Positions 1 to 6,728 are shown, numbered from the stretch's first letter. The stretch is 7,765 nucleotides of DNA from Lonsdalea quercina subsp. quercina (GCF_000688655.1 NZ_JIBO01000002.1:35564-43328), one strand, 5' to 3'. Notes: generated by a model from the letters alone, not told the origin. Program-made: numbers and translations.

Positions 1-17
1 GCCCCGGAAGGGAAGGG

Positions 18-1409
18 CTATTCGCCGATACTGCGCAGGCGCTTGCCGGACATCAGGTTATGTTCGATGTGCTCCAGCGAGACGTTTTTGGTCTCCGGGA
101 TCAACAGTAGCGTCAGTACGATGAACAAGACGTTGAGGCCGCCGTAGACCCAGAAGGTATTGGCGTTTCCCAACGTGTTCAGCAAGGTCAGGAAGGTCGC
201 TCCGACGATCATGTTGGCGATCCAGTTCGTGGTCGTTGAGACGGTGATGCCGAAATCCCGACCGCGCAGCGGCTGGATTTCCGAGCACAACACCCAGATT
301 AGCGGACCGGCGCTCATGGCGAATCCGACAATAAACATCAGCAGCATGATGATGGCGGCATATTGCATCCCGCTGGAAGTCATGCCGATGTGCAGCATTG
401 TTCCCAGCACGCCCATACCGAAAGCCATGACTACGAAGCCCAGAATCAGCGTCGGCTTGCGTCCCCAGCGGTCAACCAGACCGATGGCGATGAAGGTGGC
501 CAGTACATTGACGGCCCCGACGATCACGGTTCCCCACATCTGCTGTCCGGTGCTGGTGAAGCCTGCGATATCGAAGATCTTCGGCGCGTAATACATGATG
601 ACGTTCATGCCGGTAAACTGTTGCATCACCTGCAACAAAATGCCCAGGTAGACCGCGCGGCGGAAGTTAACATTACGGGTAAACAGCGCCCAGCCGCTCT
701 GTTTAATTTGCAAGCTTTCCCGAATCTCATCCAGTTCTTTTTTCGCCTGTTCGGTGGAGTCTCGCAGCCTGTCCAGCACGCGTCTGGCGTCGTTAAAGCG
801 TCCCTTGGCCGCCAGCCAGCGCGGGCTGCCCGGCAGGAAGAATACGCCGATAAACAGCAGCACTGCGGGGAGCGTAATCACCCCCAGCATCCAGCGCCAG
901 GAGCCGGTGTAGCTGAACGCCGTGTCGGACAGATAAGCCCCGAGAATGCCGATAGTGATCATCAACTGATACATGGAGATCATGCTGCCGCGGATTTTCT
1001 CGGGCGCGATCTCGGACAGGTACAGCGGCGCCGTATAAGACGCTACGCCGACGGCGAGACCGAGGATCACGCGGGAGAAGATCAATACTTCGACGTTCGG
1101 CGCCAATGCCGAACTCAGCGAGCCGACGACAAACAGGACGGAAGCCACCATCAGGCTGGTTTTTCTACCCAGATGAGACGAAAGCCAGCCGCTGCCGATA
1201 GCGCCGATAGCCGCGCCGAACATCATTGAGCTGACGACCCACTCTTGCTGATGACTCGTCATTTGAAATGTTTGTGTGATAAACGGCAGCGCGCCGGCAA
1301 TCACTCCGATATCCAAACCGAACAGCAGCCCTGCCAGCGCGGCAAGAAAGCACACCAAAAACGTCATGGTTTTATTGGACGTTCTGTTGTTATTTTTAGC
1401 CCCAACCAT
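18..1409 (-). CDS. galP: Galactose/proton symporter (MFS sugar porter), 463 aa
   Basis: Inner-membrane major facilitator protein that imports galactose, and other hexoses such as glucose, with protons. The 463 residues align by eye almost end to end with E. coli GalP (464 aa). Visible sugar-porter signatures: a hydrophobic first helix with [17 protein letters not shown] (about 27-43), the loop 2-3 motif LGRK (80-83), [10 protein letters not shown] (132-141), PGSPRW after helix 6 (193-198), QQFTGMN in helix 7 (263-269), DRWGRKP in loop 8-9 (313-319) and PETK after helix 12. A hydrophilic central loop (about 200-250) separates the two six-helix halves. The PGSPR motif has Gly where E. coli has Asp. 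The ATG at 1409-1407 follows GAGGT three bases upstream and gives an N-terminus (MVGAKNNN) like that of E. coli. It lies downstream of metK on the same strand, but a metK terminator and a 368-bp gap argue for separate transcription, probably under galactose repressors. Confidence 0.95.
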   Translation of the reverse strand: MVGAKNNNRTSNKTMTFLVCFLAALAGLLFGLDIGVIAGALPFITQTFQMTSHQQEWVVSSMMFGAAIGAIGSGWLSSHLGRKTSLMVASVLFVVGSLSSALAPNVEVLIFSRVILGLAVGVASYTAPLYLSEIAPEKIRGSMISMYQLMITIGILGAYLSDTAFSYTGSWRWMLGVITLPAVLLFIGVFFLPGSPRWLAAKGRFNDARRVLDRLRDSTEQAKKELDEIRESLQIKQSGWALFTRNVNFRRAVYLGILLQVMQQFTGMNVIMYYAPKIFDIAGFTSTGQQMWGTVIVGAVNVLATFIAIGLVDRWGRKPTLILGFVVMAFGMGVLGTMLHIGMTSSGMQYAAIIMLLMFIVGFAMSAGPLIWVLCSEIQPLRGRDFGITVSTTTNWIANMIVGATFLTLLNTLGNANTFWVYGGLNVLFIVLTLLLIPETKNVSLEHIEHNLMSGKRLRSIGE

Positions 1410-1492
1410 ACAACCTCACTTGTGAATATTAACCCTGGTACGCCGTAGCATAGGCTGCCATGGCATCGCGTTGTGTGATCCGCCCCTAATAG

Positions 1493-1508
1493 GTGTAAAC
1501 GGTTACAA
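1493..1508. promoter_or_regulatory. GalR/GalS-type operator, galP-proximal
   Basis: The 16 bases GTGTAAACGGTTACAA fit the gal operator consensus GTGNAANCGNTTNCAC except for the last base, with the central CG dyad characteristic of LacI-family sites. It lies 84 bases upstream of the galP start codon. From established knowledge, GalR and GalS repress galP and the gal operon when galactose is absent. Binding here is inferred from the motif only. Confidence 0.65.
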
Positions 1509-1540
1509 TTTTGTTGCCGATTGTTGATATTGGCTGGCTA

Positions 1541-1570
1541 TCTATATATGACAATTCAGCATTCAGGCAA
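1541..1570 (-). promoter_or_regulatory. Tentative galP promoter
   Basis: On the minus strand, TTGCCT (1570-1565) is followed after 16 bases by TATATA (1548-1543), or after 18 by TATAGA. Initiation would fall near 1536. That would place one operator centre near -65 and the other near +35, resembling the bipartite layout of the E. coli gal promoter. The -35 box is weak, so this is an inference from spacing and base composition. Confidence 0.3.
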
Positions 1571-1593
1571 TCCGAAAAGCGCCAGGGAATGAT

Positions 1594-1609
1594 CTGTAAT
1601 CGATTACAA
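1594..1609. promoter_or_regulatory. GalR/GalS-type operator, galP-distal
   Basis: CTGTAATCGATTACAA contains the perfect 14-base palindrome TGTAATCGATTACA. It matches the gal operator consensus core (TGTAANCGNTTNCA) and misses only the outermost bases. Its centre is 101 bp from the centre of the proximal site (1493-1508), a spacing compatible with repressor-mediated looping. Another LacI-family repressor with a TGTAA half-site cannot be excluded. Confidence 0.6.
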
Positions 1610-1730
1610 AAAAGACGATAAACAACGCAGGATACGCATCGGTGAGGATTATCAAGGTGTTACGGAAAGGTAAATGTAGCCAGAAGCGGGTGAGAGGTCT
1701 GTGCGGAAGTATCTGAAAAGTGAGGAACTT

Positions 1731-1764
1731 AAATAATACCAAAGCCAGCCGTGCTGGCTTTGGT
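1731..1764 (-). terminator. metK intrinsic terminator
   Basis: A perfect 12-bp inverted repeat (ACCAAAGCCAGC at 1738-1749, GCTGGCTTTGGT at 1753-1764) with a 3-base loop begins 13 bases after the metK stop codon. On the minus strand the stem is followed by the T-rich stretch ATTATTT. This should end metK transcription before galP. Confidence 0.88.
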
Positions 1765-1777
1765 GGAACAGCAGGAA

Positions 1778-2929
1778 TTACAGGCCAGCGGCGTCGCGTA
1801 GTTTCGGAGCGACGTCGGTTTTCTCCCAGGGGAAATGCTCGCGGCCAAAGTGGCCGTACGCAGCGGTTTCCTGATAGATCGGATGTAACAGATCCAGCAT
1901 CTGGATCAGACCGTACGGACGCAGATCGAAATATTCGCGCACCAGTTCCGCCAGTCGATCGGAGGAGATCTTCTCGGTGCCGAAGGTTTCGACGGCGATG
2001 GACGTCGGTTCAGCCACGCCGATGGCGTAGGAAACCTGAATTTCACAACGATCGGCCAGGCCAGCGGCCACGATGTTCTTCGCCACATAACGCGCCGCAT
2101 AGGCTGCGGAGCGGTCGACTTTAGACGGATCCTTACCGGAAAACGCGCCGCCGCCGTGACGCGCCGCGCCGCCGTATGTATCGACGATGATCTTACGGCC
2201 GGTCAGGCCACAGTCGCCCATCGGGCCACCGATGACGAAACGGCCGGTCGGGTTGATGAAGTATTTGGTGCTGGCGGTCAGCCATTCGCTAGGCAGCACA
2301 GGTTTGATGATCTCTTCCATCACCGCTTCCTGAAGATCTTTGAGTTTGATGTCTTCAGCATGCTGAGTGGATAGGACCACGGCGTCGATACCGGCGATTT
2401 TGCCGTTATCGTAAGCGAAGGTGACCTGGCTTTTCGCATCCGGACGCAGCCACGGCAGCGTACCGTTTTTACGCACTTCGGACTGGCGCTGTACCAGACG
2501 GTGGGCGAAGGTGATCGGTGCGGGCATCAGCACGTCGGTTTCGTTGGTCGCATAGCCAAACATCAGGCCCTGGTCGCCGGCGCCTTGCTCCAGCGGATCG
2601 GTGCGGTCAACGCCCTGATTGATATCCGGAGACTGTTTGCCGATGGCGCTCAGCACTGCGCAAGAGTTGGCGTCGAATCCCATATCTGAATTCACGTAGC
2701 CAATGTCGCGAACCGTGCGACGCGTGATCTCTTCAATATCTACCCAGGCGCTGGTCGTAATTTCACCACCGACTAACACCATTCCGGTTTTGACGTAAGT
2801 TTCGCAAGCGACGCGTGCTTTGGGATCCTGTTCCAGAATCGCATCAAGAACCGCGTCAGAGATCTGGTCGGCGATTTTGTCAGGATGTCCTTCGGAAACA
2901 GACTCGGATGTAAATAGGTGTCTAGCCAT
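1778..2929 (-). CDS. metK: S-adenosylmethionine synthetase (methionine adenosyltransferase), 383 aa
   Basis: Cytosolic enzyme that joins ATP and methionine into S-adenosylmethionine, releasing phosphate and pyrophosphate. It supplies methyl groups and, after decarboxylation, the aminopropyl donor for spermidine. The protein is 383 aa against 384 in E. coli; it ends RDAAGL and lacks the final Lys. Family signatures are intact: [15 protein letters not shown] at 12-26 (with H15 and D17 of the nucleotide and metal site), the hexapeptide GAGDQG at 116-121, DCGLTGRKI at 239-247 and the glycine-rich GGGAFSGKD at 259-267. Two Met residues of the E. coli protein are Ala here (in [10 protein letters not shown] and in PTSIAVETF). 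The ATG at 2929-2927 follows AAGGT ten bases upstream. The gene diverges from speA and is probably repressed by MetJ with SAM through the boxes at 2987-3010. It ends at a strong terminator. Confidence 0.98.
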   Translation of the reverse strand: MARHLFTSESVSEGHPDKIADQISDAVLDAILEQDPKARVACETYVKTGMVLVGGEITTSAWVDIEEITRRTVRDIGYVNSDMGFDANSCAVLSAIGKQSPDINQGVDRTDPLEQGAGDQGLMFGYATNETDVLMPAPITFAHRLVQRQSEVRKNGTLPWLRPDAKSQVTFAYDNGKIAGIDAVVLSTQHAEDIKLKDLQEAVMEEIIKPVLPSEWLTASTKYFINPTGRFVIGGPMGDCGLTGRKIIVDTYGGAARHGGGAFSGKDPSKVDRSAAYAARYVAKNIVAAGLADRCEIQVSYAIGVAEPTSIAVETFGTEKISSDRLAELVREYFDLRPYGLIQMLDLLHPIYQETAAYGHFGREHFPWEKTDVAPKLRDAAGL

Positions 2930-2986
2930 GAGTTTCTTTACCTTGTAAGAGCAAAGCCGTTAAGCAGTGTATCGGTTAATCGGTAT

Positions 2987-3010
2987 AGACGGATTAACAT
3001 CTGGATGGCT
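2987..3010. promoter_or_regulatory. Tandem MetJ (met box) array upstream of metK
   Basis: Three consecutive 8-base units resemble the met box AGACGTCT. Read on the plus strand they are AGACGGAT (6 of 8), TAACATCT (5 of 8) and GGATGGCT (5 of 8), in exact 8-bp register. The array touches the candidate metK -10 box at 3011-3016, so a bound repressor would block initiation. MetJ with SAM represses metK in enteric bacteria. That this array is the site is inferred from motif and position. Confidence 0.6.
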
Positions 3011-3041
3011 ATTTTAGGTCGGTTTTTAGTCCTATTGCCAG
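3011..3041 (-). promoter_or_regulatory. Tentative metK promoter
   Basis: On the minus strand TAAAAT (3016-3011) matches the -10 consensus at five of six bases. The best -35 candidate, CTGGCA (3041-3036), is 19 bases away, longer than ideal. Transcription would start near 3004, inside the met-box array, and give a leader of about 75 bases. Confidence 0.4.
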
Positions 3042-3539
3042 TAGTTTTTGCCCGTCGAACCGGATCCCGTTTGATGGTATCTATCGCCCTTTGCCGCAAC
3101 TCCGCGGATTGTTACGAATTTCATTTTGATTTTCTACGTTGGGATCGGTATAACCGCCGCTCAGTTTCAATACCCGTGATATGCTTGGTTTTTTGCCGTT
3201 TCCATTATTGGCCAGACCGCACAGCCTGCGGCCTGCTGGGAGGTGATAGGATTAATGATCCGTTGTTTGTTCCGTGAGTCGCGCTCTCCGCGACGCGCCG
3301 TCGCCGCTATGGCGCTTTCGTATCATCTCTTTCCGCTTTCAGCCCAGCATTGTCTTTCCCGCAGTGCGACGCAGGATTCCCGCGCCGGCTGACCCTCTTT
3401 CATTCCTGTGCAGATGGACGCCGCGCGTTCTTCTGATGATGGTTTCCCTGGATTTTTACCGAAACATATCTCGGAGCCTGACATCGTGCTTTACACTGAA
3501 AAGAGTCACAAAACGACGGCATACTACTCTCTGCCGGGC

Positions 3540-3561
3540 CCTGCATCATTCGTGGTGCAGG
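3540..3561 (+). other. UUCG tetraloop hairpin in the speA leader
   Basis: CCTGCATCA (3540-3548) and TGGTGCAGG (3553-3561) pair over nine positions, one a G-U wobble, around a TTCG loop, a notably stable RNA hairpin type. No T-tract follows, so it is not a standard terminator. Its 3' arm also fits a second hairpin, CAGGC (3558-3562) with GCCTG (3568-3572), and the two cannot form together. A regulatory role in speA expression is speculation. Confidence 0.4.
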
Positions 3562-3599
3562 CTGAACGCCTGTTTCAGGTTGTCTACGCTGGAGCATCC

Positions 3600-3644
3600 A
3601 TGATTGACGATAACGCTACAACAGAAGGGGACTGCCATGTCTGA
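3600..3644 (+). CDS. Possible 14-aa leader ORF overlapping the speA start
   Basis: The ATG at 3600-3602 is preceded by GGAG (3591-3594) with a 5-base spacer, a good ribosome-binding arrangement. The frame encodes [14 protein letters not shown] and stops at TGA 3642-3644, eight bases beyond the A of the speA ATG at 3637. Such an overlap would allow translational coupling or interference with speA. A second frame, beginning at 3436, ends at TGA 3601-3603 and overlaps this ATG as ATGA. I recognise no homologue, and the small size makes chance occurrence quite possible. Confidence 0.25.
   Translation: MIDDNATTEGDCHV
3625..3630 (+). promoter_or_regulatory. speA ribosome-binding site, fixing the start at 3637
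   Basis: AAGGGG lies six bases before the ATG at 3637-3639. The resulting N-terminus MSDDM matches E. coli SpeA. An in-frame TTG at 3604 would add 11 residues absent from E. coli SpeA, so the ATG is preferred. Confidence 0.75.
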
Positions 3645-5616
3645 CGACATGATCCATTCGCACTCGTCAGCGGCGGGTAAGCACGACAATGTACGCTCCA
3701 TGCAGGAGGTGGCCATGAATGACCGCGACGCTAGCGAAATGCTGCGCACCTACAATATTGCCTGGTGGGGCAATAACTATTATGACGTCAACGAACTGGG
3801 GCATATCACCGTTTGTCCCGATCCGGAGGTGCCTGAAGCGCGTGTCGACCTGGCTAATTTGGTGAAAGAGCGTCAGGGGAAAGAAGATCGTCGTTTGCCT
3901 GCGCTGTTCTGCTTCCCGCAAATCCTGAAGCACCGTCTGCGCTCTATCAACGGCGCGTTCCAGCGTGCTCGCGAATCTTTCGGCTACGAAGGCCGCTACT
4001 TTTTGGTTTATCCAATCAAGGTGAACCAGCATCGCAGAGTGATCGAGTCGCTGGTGAACTCCGGCGAACCGCTGGGGCTGGAAGCGGGTTCCAAGGCGGA
4101 GCTGATGGCCGTGCTCGGTCATGCCGGCATGACCCGCACCGTTATCGTCTGCAACGGTTACAAAGACCGCGAATATATTCGTCTGGCGCTGATCGGCGAG
4201 AAACTGGGGCACAAAGTGTACCTGGTGATTGAGAAAATGTCGGAAATCCGGCTGGTGCTGGAAGAAGCGGAGCGTCTGAACGTGGTGCCGCGTCTGGGCG
4301 TACGCGCCCGACTGGCCTCTCAAGGCTCCGGCAAATGGCAGTCCAGCGGCGGCGAAAAATCCAAATTCGGACTGGCGGCAATACAGGTACTGCAACTGGT
4401 CGAAATGCTGCGCGAGGCCAACCGCCTGGAAAGCCTGCAATTGCTGCATTTCCACCTCGGCTCTCAGCTGGCGAATATCCGGGATATCGCGACCGGCGTG
4501 CGCGAATCGGCCCGCTTCTATGTCGAACTGCACAAGCTGGGCGTGAATATTCAGTGCTTCGACGTGGGCGGCGGTTTGGGCGTGGACTATGAAGGGACGC
4601 GCTCGCAGTCGGACTGCTCCGTGAACTACGGCCTGAACGAATATGCCAACAACGTCATCTGGGGTATCGGCGACGCCTGTAACGAACATGGTCTGCCGCA
4701 TCCAATGGTGATCACCGAGTCCGGCCGTGCCCTGACAGCGCACCATACGGTGCTGGTGTCCAACATCATCGGCGTGGAACGTAACGAGTTCAGCGAGCCG
4801 GAAGCGCCGGGTGAAGACGCCCCGCGCGCGCTGGAAAGCATGTGGTCGACCTGGAATGAGATTACCCAAACGGGCAACCGTCGCTCCCTGCGTGAATGGC
4901 TGCACGACAGTCAGATGGACCTGTACGATGTCCACACGCAATATGCGCACGGCATGTTGGATCTGACGCAGCGGGCGCAGGCGGAACAACTTTATCTGAG
5001 CATCTGCCAGCGTATTCAGCAGCAGCTCGATCCCAGCAATCGCGCGCACCGACCCATCATCGACGAACTGCAAGAGAGAATGGCGGACAAGCTGTACGTC
5101 AACTTCTCGCTGTTCCAGTCTATGCCGGATGCGTGGGGTATCGACCAACTGTTCCCGGTGCTGCCGCTGGAAGGGCTGGATAAACTGCCGGAACGTCGCG
5201 CGGTCTTGCTGGATATCACCTGCGATTCCGATGGCGCGATCGACCATTATATTGATGGCGACGGTATTGCCACGACCATGCCGATGCCGCCGTACAATCC
5301 GGAAGATCCGCCGCTGCTGGGCTTCTTTATGGTGGGCGCCTATCAGGAAATTCTGGGCAACATGCATAACCTGTTCGGCGACACCGCCACCGTGGACGTT
5401 TTCGTCGGAGAAGACGGCAAGGTCGACATTGTGGAGTCGGACGAAGGCGATACGGTTGCGGATATGCTGGAGTACGTACAACTGAATCCGGATGTACTGA
5501 TGTCTCGCTTCCGCGATCAGGTAAATGCGGCTCAGCTACAGCCGGAGCTGCGGGCGCAGTTCCTGCATGAGTTCGAGACCGGGCTGTACGGCTACACCTA
5601 CCTTGAAGACGAATAA
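3637..5616 (+). CDS. speA: Biosynthetic arginine decarboxylase, PLP-dependent, 659 aa
   Basis: Decarboxylates arginine to agmatine, the first step of the arginine route to putrescine. It belongs to the alanine racemase/ornithine decarboxylase fold (fold type III) and needs pyridoxal phosphate and Mg2+. Length is 659 aa against 658 in E. coli, and alignment by eye runs from MSDDM to the shared C-terminus [11 protein letters not shown]. Key motifs: [11 protein letters not shown] with the PLP-binding Lys at about residue 128, HFHLGSQ at 271-277, the phosphate-binding [10 protein letters not shown] at 311-320, ITESGRA before the inserted helical region, and CDSDG from C529, the catalytic cysteine motif of the C-terminal domain. 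[10 protein letters not shown] lies at about 562-571. The extreme N-terminus (residues 6-18) is the most divergent part. Usually speB (agmatinase) follows; here the next gene is convergent loiP, and a terminator stands 26 bases after the stop. The leader may be structured. Confidence 0.97.
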   Translation: MSDDMIHSHSSAAGKHDNVRSMQEVAMNDRDASEMLRTYNIAWWGNNYYDVNELGHITVCPDPEVPEARVDLANLVKERQGKEDRRLPALFCFPQILKHRLRSINGAFQRARESFGYEGRYFLVYPIKVNQHRRVIESLVNSGEPLGLEAGSKAELMAVLGHAGMTRTVIVCNGYKDREYIRLALIGEKLGHKVYLVIEKMSEIRLVLEEAERLNVVPRLGVRARLASQGSGKWQSSGGEKSKFGLAAIQVLQLVEMLREANRLESLQLLHFHLGSQLANIRDIATGVRESARFYVELHKLGVNIQCFDVGGGLGVDYEGTRSQSDCSVNYGLNEYANNVIWGIGDACNEHGLPHPMVITESGRALTAHHTVLVSNIIGVERNEFSEPEAPGEDAPRALESMWSTWNEITQTGNRRSLREWLHDSQMDLYDVHTQYAHGMLDLTQRAQAEQLYLSICQRIQQQLDPSNRAHRPIIDELQERMADKLYVNFSLFQSMPDAWGIDQLFPVLPLEGLDKLPERRAVLLDITCDSDGAIDHYIDGDGIATTMPMPPYNPEDPPLLGFFMVGAYQEILGNMHNLFGDTATVDVFVGEDGKVDIVESDEGDTVADMLEYVQLNPDVLMSRFRDQVNAAQLQPELRAQFLHEFETGLYGYTYLEDE

Positions 5617-5641
5617 CATCTCCCGAAGCGTCACAATACAA

Positions 5642-5674
5642 GAAGGCTGAGTGTGAACTCAGCCTTTCTTCTTT
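5642..5674 (+). terminator. speA intrinsic terminator
   Basis: AAGGCTGAGT (5643-5652) and ACTCAGCCTT (5657-5666) form a perfect 10-bp stem, extended by one G-U pair, around a GTGA tetraloop. TCTTCTTTCT follows. It lies 26 bases after the speA stop. The reverse strand also shows TTCTTGTATT after the stem, so weak bidirectional activity is possible. Confidence 0.88.
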
Positions 5675-5880
5675 CTGCCGTCATCATGCCGAGATTTCAG
5701 GTCATAGACGTTGTCCTCTGGGACTTCGCGCCATGTTAGCAAGCGACCGATGATAAGGCATTCGAGCCGTAGGAATGGACAGAGTAATGCGATGAAGACC
5801 TCGGGCGGGATAAATGAGCTGTGGTGGCGGAGATCAGTGAAAAGGGCGCCGCGGCGCCCTTTGTCTTTATCTGAAAGCAT
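5659..5880 (-). CDS. Doubtful small ORF (73 aa) between speA and loiP
   Basis: An open frame reads on the loiP strand just after loiP. Its first residues are encoded by the loiP terminator hairpin (5841-5862) and its last codons lie in the speA terminator. That, and the lack of a ribosome-binding site, argue against the full-length reading. The C-terminal third (LTWREVPEDNVYDLKSRHD, then basic residues) looks more protein-like than the rest. It could start at a TTG near 5731, giving about 27 residues. I recognise no family. Confidence 0.15.
   Translation of the reverse strand: MLSDKDKGRRGALFTDLRHHSSFIPPEVFIALLCPFLRLECLIIGRLLTWREVPEDNVYDLKSRHDDGRKKKG
5837..5862 (-). terminator. loiP intrinsic terminator
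   Basis: AAAGGGCGCC (5841-5850) and GGCGCCCTTT (5853-5862) form a GC-rich perfect inverted repeat with a minimal loop, 24 bases beyond the loiP stop. On the minus strand the stem runs into TTTTCACTGAT, a short T-tract. On the plus strand TTTGTCTTT follows, so it may also back up termination of speA read-through. Confidence 0.8.
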
Positions 5881-5886
5881 CCGCGA

Positions 5887-6639
5887 TTATTTGTTTTCGG
5901 CGATACGCTTGCGGATATGTTCGGCGCGTTCTTTAGACGCCGGGTGGGAGTCAAACATGCTGCTGTCGCGGCCTGCATCCATCTTCGCCAGTTTCTCGAA
6001 GCTGGTCGCCAGACCTTCGCGGTTGACGCCACGCTTTTTCAACAGATCGAAGGAGTAGTCATCAGCCTGAGATTCCTGAGCCTGAGAGAACTGCGCGTTA
6101 ACCAGCGCTTCGCCCAGATCGGCCAACTGAGACTTGGACAGCGTAGCGGCAACGCCGCCCGCAGACGCGGCTGCGGAGCGTGCCGCTTCTGCCGCGTAAG
6201 CGACCTGCATGGCTTTACGGGTGTGGCCCAGCGCGACGTGGCCCATTTCGTGGCCCAGTACACCTTCCACTTCGTTATCGTCCATCATGTCCATTAGGCC
6301 GCTGTAAACGCGGATGCAGCCGTTAGCCATCGCCCAGGCGTTGACGTCTTTCGTCAGGTAAACTTTGTAATTAGCCGGGGTGCCGTTGATGTCGTGACCG
6401 AGTGAGTTGGCGATTTTATTCAGGCGTTTGGTGTATTTGCTGTTGGCGGGTGCGATGCTCGCCTCTTTATCCATTTCCTCACAAGACTGCGTGCTCAGCG
6501 TTTTCACGTCTGAATCACTCAGAGAGGCGGCTTTGAAAGCCTGGGTGCCGGACTGCAGCATTTGTGCTGCGTCCATGCTCTTACAGCCGCTTAATGACGT
6601 TGCCATGACGATCGCTAACAGTGAAACTCGTAATTTCAT
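5887..6639 (-). CDS. loiP: Outer-membrane M48-family zinc metalloprotease lipoprotein LoiP (YggG), 250 aa
   Basis: A periplasm-facing, membrane-anchored metalloprotease. E. coli LoiP (252 aa) is described as cleaving Phe-Phe bonds and as related to the envelope protease BepA. A lipoprotein signal peptide is clear: MKLR, a hydrophobic core, then the lipobox LSGC with the lipidated Cys at 19. Lys follows at +2, not Asp, which fits outer-membrane sorting. The catalytic zinc motif HEMGH is at 130-134, and E189 in ESQAD supplies the expected third ligand. The conserved SHPASKERAEHI lies near the C-terminus (231-242). Two cysteines of the mature protein (C53 and C108) are shared with E. coli and could form a disulfide. 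The ATG at 6639-6637 follows GGGAG by seven bases. The gene converges on speA and diverges from tktA, the same arrangement I recall for E. coli apart from the missing speB. Confidence 0.95.
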   Translation of the reverse strand: MKLRVSLLAIVMATSLSGCKSMDAAQMLQSGTQAFKAASLSDSDVKTLSTQSCEEMDKEASIAPANSKYTKRLNKIANSLGHDINGTPANYKVYLTKDVNAWAMANGCIRVYSGLMDMMDDNEVEGVLGHEMGHVALGHTRKAMQVAYAAEAARSAAASAGGVAATLSKSQLADLGEALVNAQFSQAQESQADDYSFDLLKKRGVNREGLATSFEKLAKMDAGRDSSMFDSHPASKERAEHIRKRIAENK

Positions 6640-6664
6640 CCCTTATCTCCCTAGGATTGTAAGT

Positions 6665-6693
6665 AAAAACAACACGTCTTCGACTAAAGACGT
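6665..6693 (-). other. Terminator-like hairpin in the loiP leader
   Basis: On the minus strand ACGTCTT (6693-6687) and AAGACGT (6680-6674) pair around a 6-base loop, followed by GTTG and five T residues (6669-6665). The hairpin lies 34 bases before the loiP ATG. The stem is only seven pairs, eight with a flanking U-G, so termination would be partial at most. It may be an attenuator or a chance structure. Confidence 0.3.
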
Positions 6694-6718
6694 AATAAAA
6701 ACGTGGATAATGTAAGGG

Positions 6719-6728
6719 AATGTACATG
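6719..6728. repeat. AATGTACATG, left copy of an inverted pair
   Basis: The 10-mer AATGTACATG occurs here and in inverted orientation as CATGTACATT at 6894-6903. Each copy contains the 8-base palindrome ATGTACAT, and the centres are 175 bp apart. The two copies sit one near each divergent gene start. They may be binding sites for a dimeric regulator, but I cannot assign one. Confidence 0.35.

Larger units (their letters stand above)
1410..1777. other. galP-metK intergenic region (368 bp)
   Basis: No gene is supported here. From the metK side it holds the metK terminator (1738-1764), then about 130 bases without recognisable features, then an operator-like palindrome (1594-1609), a tentative galP promoter (1541-1570), a second operator-like site (1493-1508) and the galP ribosome-binding site near 1413-1417. 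A TGTGA half-site lies at 1474-1478, but its partner half is poor, so I do not call a CRP site. Confidence 0.7.
2930..3636. other. metK-speA divergent intergenic region (707 bp)
   Basis: This long region separates the divergent metK and speA starts. Its metK side holds the candidate MetJ boxes and promoter (2987-3041). The middle (about 3050-3480) has no convincing gene; it includes two adjacent GC-rich hairpins at 3278-3315. The speA side holds a UUCG-capped hairpin (3540-3561), a 14-codon ORF (3600-3644) and the speA ribosome-binding site. In E. coli this interval carries poorly characterised small genes annotated yqgB, yqgC and yqgD. Plus-strand reading frames exist in comparable places here, but I cannot confirm homology. 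Confidence 0.6.

Noticed and set aside
363..1229. A 288-codon plus-strand open frame opposite galP
   Set aside because: It is an antisense shadow of a clearly conserved transporter gene, with no hydrophobic pattern or motif of its own.
1474..1489. CRP site upstream of galP
   Set aside because: Only the TGTGA half matches. The opposite half (CCTAA) fits the TCACA half at two of five bases, and the position does not fit the tentative promoter.
2918..3004. GTG at 2918 as an upstream start for the plus-strand frame over the metK promoter
   Set aside because: It begins inside metK on the opposite strand and has no ribosome-binding site.
3604..3636. TTG at 3604 as the speA start
   Set aside because: It would add 11 residues not present in E. 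coli SpeA, while the ATG at 3637 has AAGGGG six bases upstream and gives the conserved MSDDM start.
3667..5481. A 604-codon open frame on the minus strand opposite speA
   Set aside because: It lies entirely inside speA, whose protein is conserved end to end. The antisense translation shows no recognisable domain and is rich in His, Arg and Gln, as expected for a shadow frame in GC-rich coding DNA.
5617..5886. A degraded speB remnant
   Set aside because: No frame in this gap shows agmatinase signatures such as GGDH or DAHxD, and it is too short to hide more than a fragment.
6672..6695. Met-box-like units ACACGTCT and AGACGTAA near loiP
   Set aside because: They are 16 bp apart, but the middle unit (TCGACTAA) matches at only one of eight bases. 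The resemblance is explained by the arms of the hairpin, and loiP has no known link to MetJ.
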